This document shows, one piece after another, positions 63,347 to 64,000 of a stretch of 64,000 nt of DNA; positions within the stretch are counted from its first letter, which is position 1; every line of letters begins with the position of its first letter. The notes under the pieces are model-generated. The model was not told where the DNA came from, searched no databases, and saw nothing but the letters and a program-made list of their open reading frames with translations. The DNA is from Miltoncostaea sp963823515. GTDB taxonomy: Bacteria > Actinomycetota > Thermoleophilia > Miltoncostaeales > Miltoncostaeaceae. The DNA is taken from the NCBI GenBank assembly GCA_963823515.1, contig CAWGMB010000005.1, positions 61,607-125,606 on the forward strand, in the 5' to 3' direction. The translations under genes and the position numbers were made by a program.

Positions 63347-64000
63347 GGTCTTATCACCTCCACCACGTAGGCATCGTGGTCGCTCAGGCGTGTGCCCTGC
63401 GCCTCGGCGACGACCCTCTGACAAGGCCCACTCTCCCAGCCCGCGGGGACGGCGATGTGATCGATGCTGAGCAGGCCGTCGATCCGGTGGGGCGCATCGG
63501 CCGTGGTGACGCTGAGGCCGAGAGCCGTCACGAGACGCTCAATCGCCCGCCTGCCCTCCATGCTGCCCGCCTCTTCGCGGCCGGTCATGGCGTGATTCCA
63601 ATCGCCCCCCCAGACGACGGCGTGCTCGGCCGATGCCAGCGAGGGCCCGAGGCGATCGAGTGCGGCGATCGGGATGGCGGCCGTGTTCACGCCCTCATCA
63701 GGCCAGAAAGGGCGCGCGCCGCGCCAGGGGAGTACGCAGCTCCAGATCAGGAGGTCGCCGAGCCGCACCATTGCGGCGGCTGGGTGAGGCGATGGCAGCG
63801 CCGCGGGTGATCCCGTGCTCCAGACGGCCGCCCACGACCTGCCCGTGGCCGTCATCGGCTCGGACCTGGACAGGTCTCCACCAGGCAGCGAGAAGGCCGG
63901 CGGAACCTCGGTGACGAGCCACACGTCGCAATCGGCGTCCTCGAGGAAGCGCTGATGAGCGAGCGACCAGCGGCCGGCCAGGTTCCAGGTTCCGATGCGC
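63343..64000 (-). CDS. endonuclease/exonuclease/phosphatase-family protein (5' end outside window)
   Basis: Open to the window edge. RIGTWNLAGRW (EEP start), WLVTEVPP (metal Glu), HAVVWGGDWNHAMTG (Asp/Asn), IDHIAVP and SDHDAYVVEVIRP (catalytic Asp-His) are all in frame, about 219 residues visible. Coupled to a second, related EEP gene downstream (GTGA), a tandem pair of diverged paralogues. Confidence 0.82.
   Translation of the reverse strand, partial: RIGTWNLAGRWSLAHQRFLEDADCDVWLVTEVPPAFSLPGGDLSRSEPMTATGRSWAAVWSTGSPAALPSPHPAAAMVRLGDLLIWSCVLPWRGARPFWPDEGVNTAAIPIAALDRLGPSLASAEHAVVWGGDWNHAMTGREEAGSMEGRRAIERLVTALGLSVTTADAPHRIDGLLSIDHIAVPAGWESGPCQRVVAEAQGTRLSDHDAYVVEVIRP

Noticed and set aside
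1..64000. CRISPR arrays, rRNA operons, complete tRNA genes
   Set aside because: I found no regularly spaced direct repeats, no rRNA signatures and no tRNA with both halves; only 3' tRNA fragments are supported.

Overview
The window is high-GC, densely coded bacterial DNA. Actinobacterial-style features include GC-rich codon use, GTG/TTG starts, a fused 1.8-kb-residue acyl-CoA carboxylase, a RipA-like NlpC/P60 hydrolase, a BTAD-type regulator and a GerW-like protein. Together with the polyhydroxyalkanoate (PHA) locus this suggests a deep-branching actinobacterium of the Thermoleophilia/Solirubrobacterales kind. The lineage is inferred; there is no rRNA gene to confirm it.

Layout. (1) 0-8.5 kb is a storage-polymer locus. 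Thiolase and enoyl-CoA hydratase run leftward. A rightward series follows: PadR-type regulator, PhaE/PhaR-like subunit with a histone-like (Lys/Ala/Pro) tail, short class III/IV-type PhaC, PhaJ-like hydratase, 3-hydroxyacyl-CoA dehydrogenase, long class I-type PhaC, phasin-like protein and XRE regulator. The phasin promoter carries a perfect 17-bp palindrome. (2) 8.5-16.1 kb holds a FabH-like ketosynthase with an unusual N-terminal half, divergent from a giant biotin carboxylase/BCCP/carboxyltransferase fusion. (3) 16.1-27.4 kb is an envelope and copper region: cupredoxin, NlpC/P60 hydrolase, a broken two-component pair, PAP2 remnants, a truncated CPx-ATPase, then SHOCT and Met-rich proteins with a second two-component system. 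Many genes here carry 1-nt frameshifts. (4) 27.4-35.9 kb holds a membrane alpha/beta hydrolase, ABC transporter, GerW-like protein, methyltransferase, a first copy of a repeat element, a PRC-barrel-like protein and a DUF1269 membrane protein. (5) 36.0-39.0 kb is an ISL3 element whose right terminal repeat was interrupted by an IS256-family element, with target duplication. (6) 40.7-45.5 kb is a DNA-repair and photorepair cassette: Nei/Fpg glycosylase, FeS-type bacterial cryptochrome/photolyase, SDR, a photolyase split into two genes in reversed order, and DUF2256. It lies between two tRNA 3'-end fragments. (7) 45.5-62 kb is framed by two direct copies of a roughly 1.45-1.9-kb repeat that starts at a tRNA-Ser 3' fragment and carries a winged-helix gene and a RelE-type toxin-antitoxin locus. 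Inside are two near-identical succinate-semialdehyde-type dehydrogenases (one frameshifted), each translationally coupled to a 61-aa protein, two large ATPase regulators, a nitroreductase, a SnoaL-like protein and an SDR. (8) 62.3-64 kb has a tRNA-Lys 3' fragment with terminator and two overlapping endonuclease/exonuclease/phosphatase genes.

Functionally, the left third makes and packages PHA and supplies acyl-CoA extender units. The middle is copper/envelope stress. The right half is an accessory zone built by repeated insertion at tRNA 3' ends, with no recognisable integrase gene left in the window.
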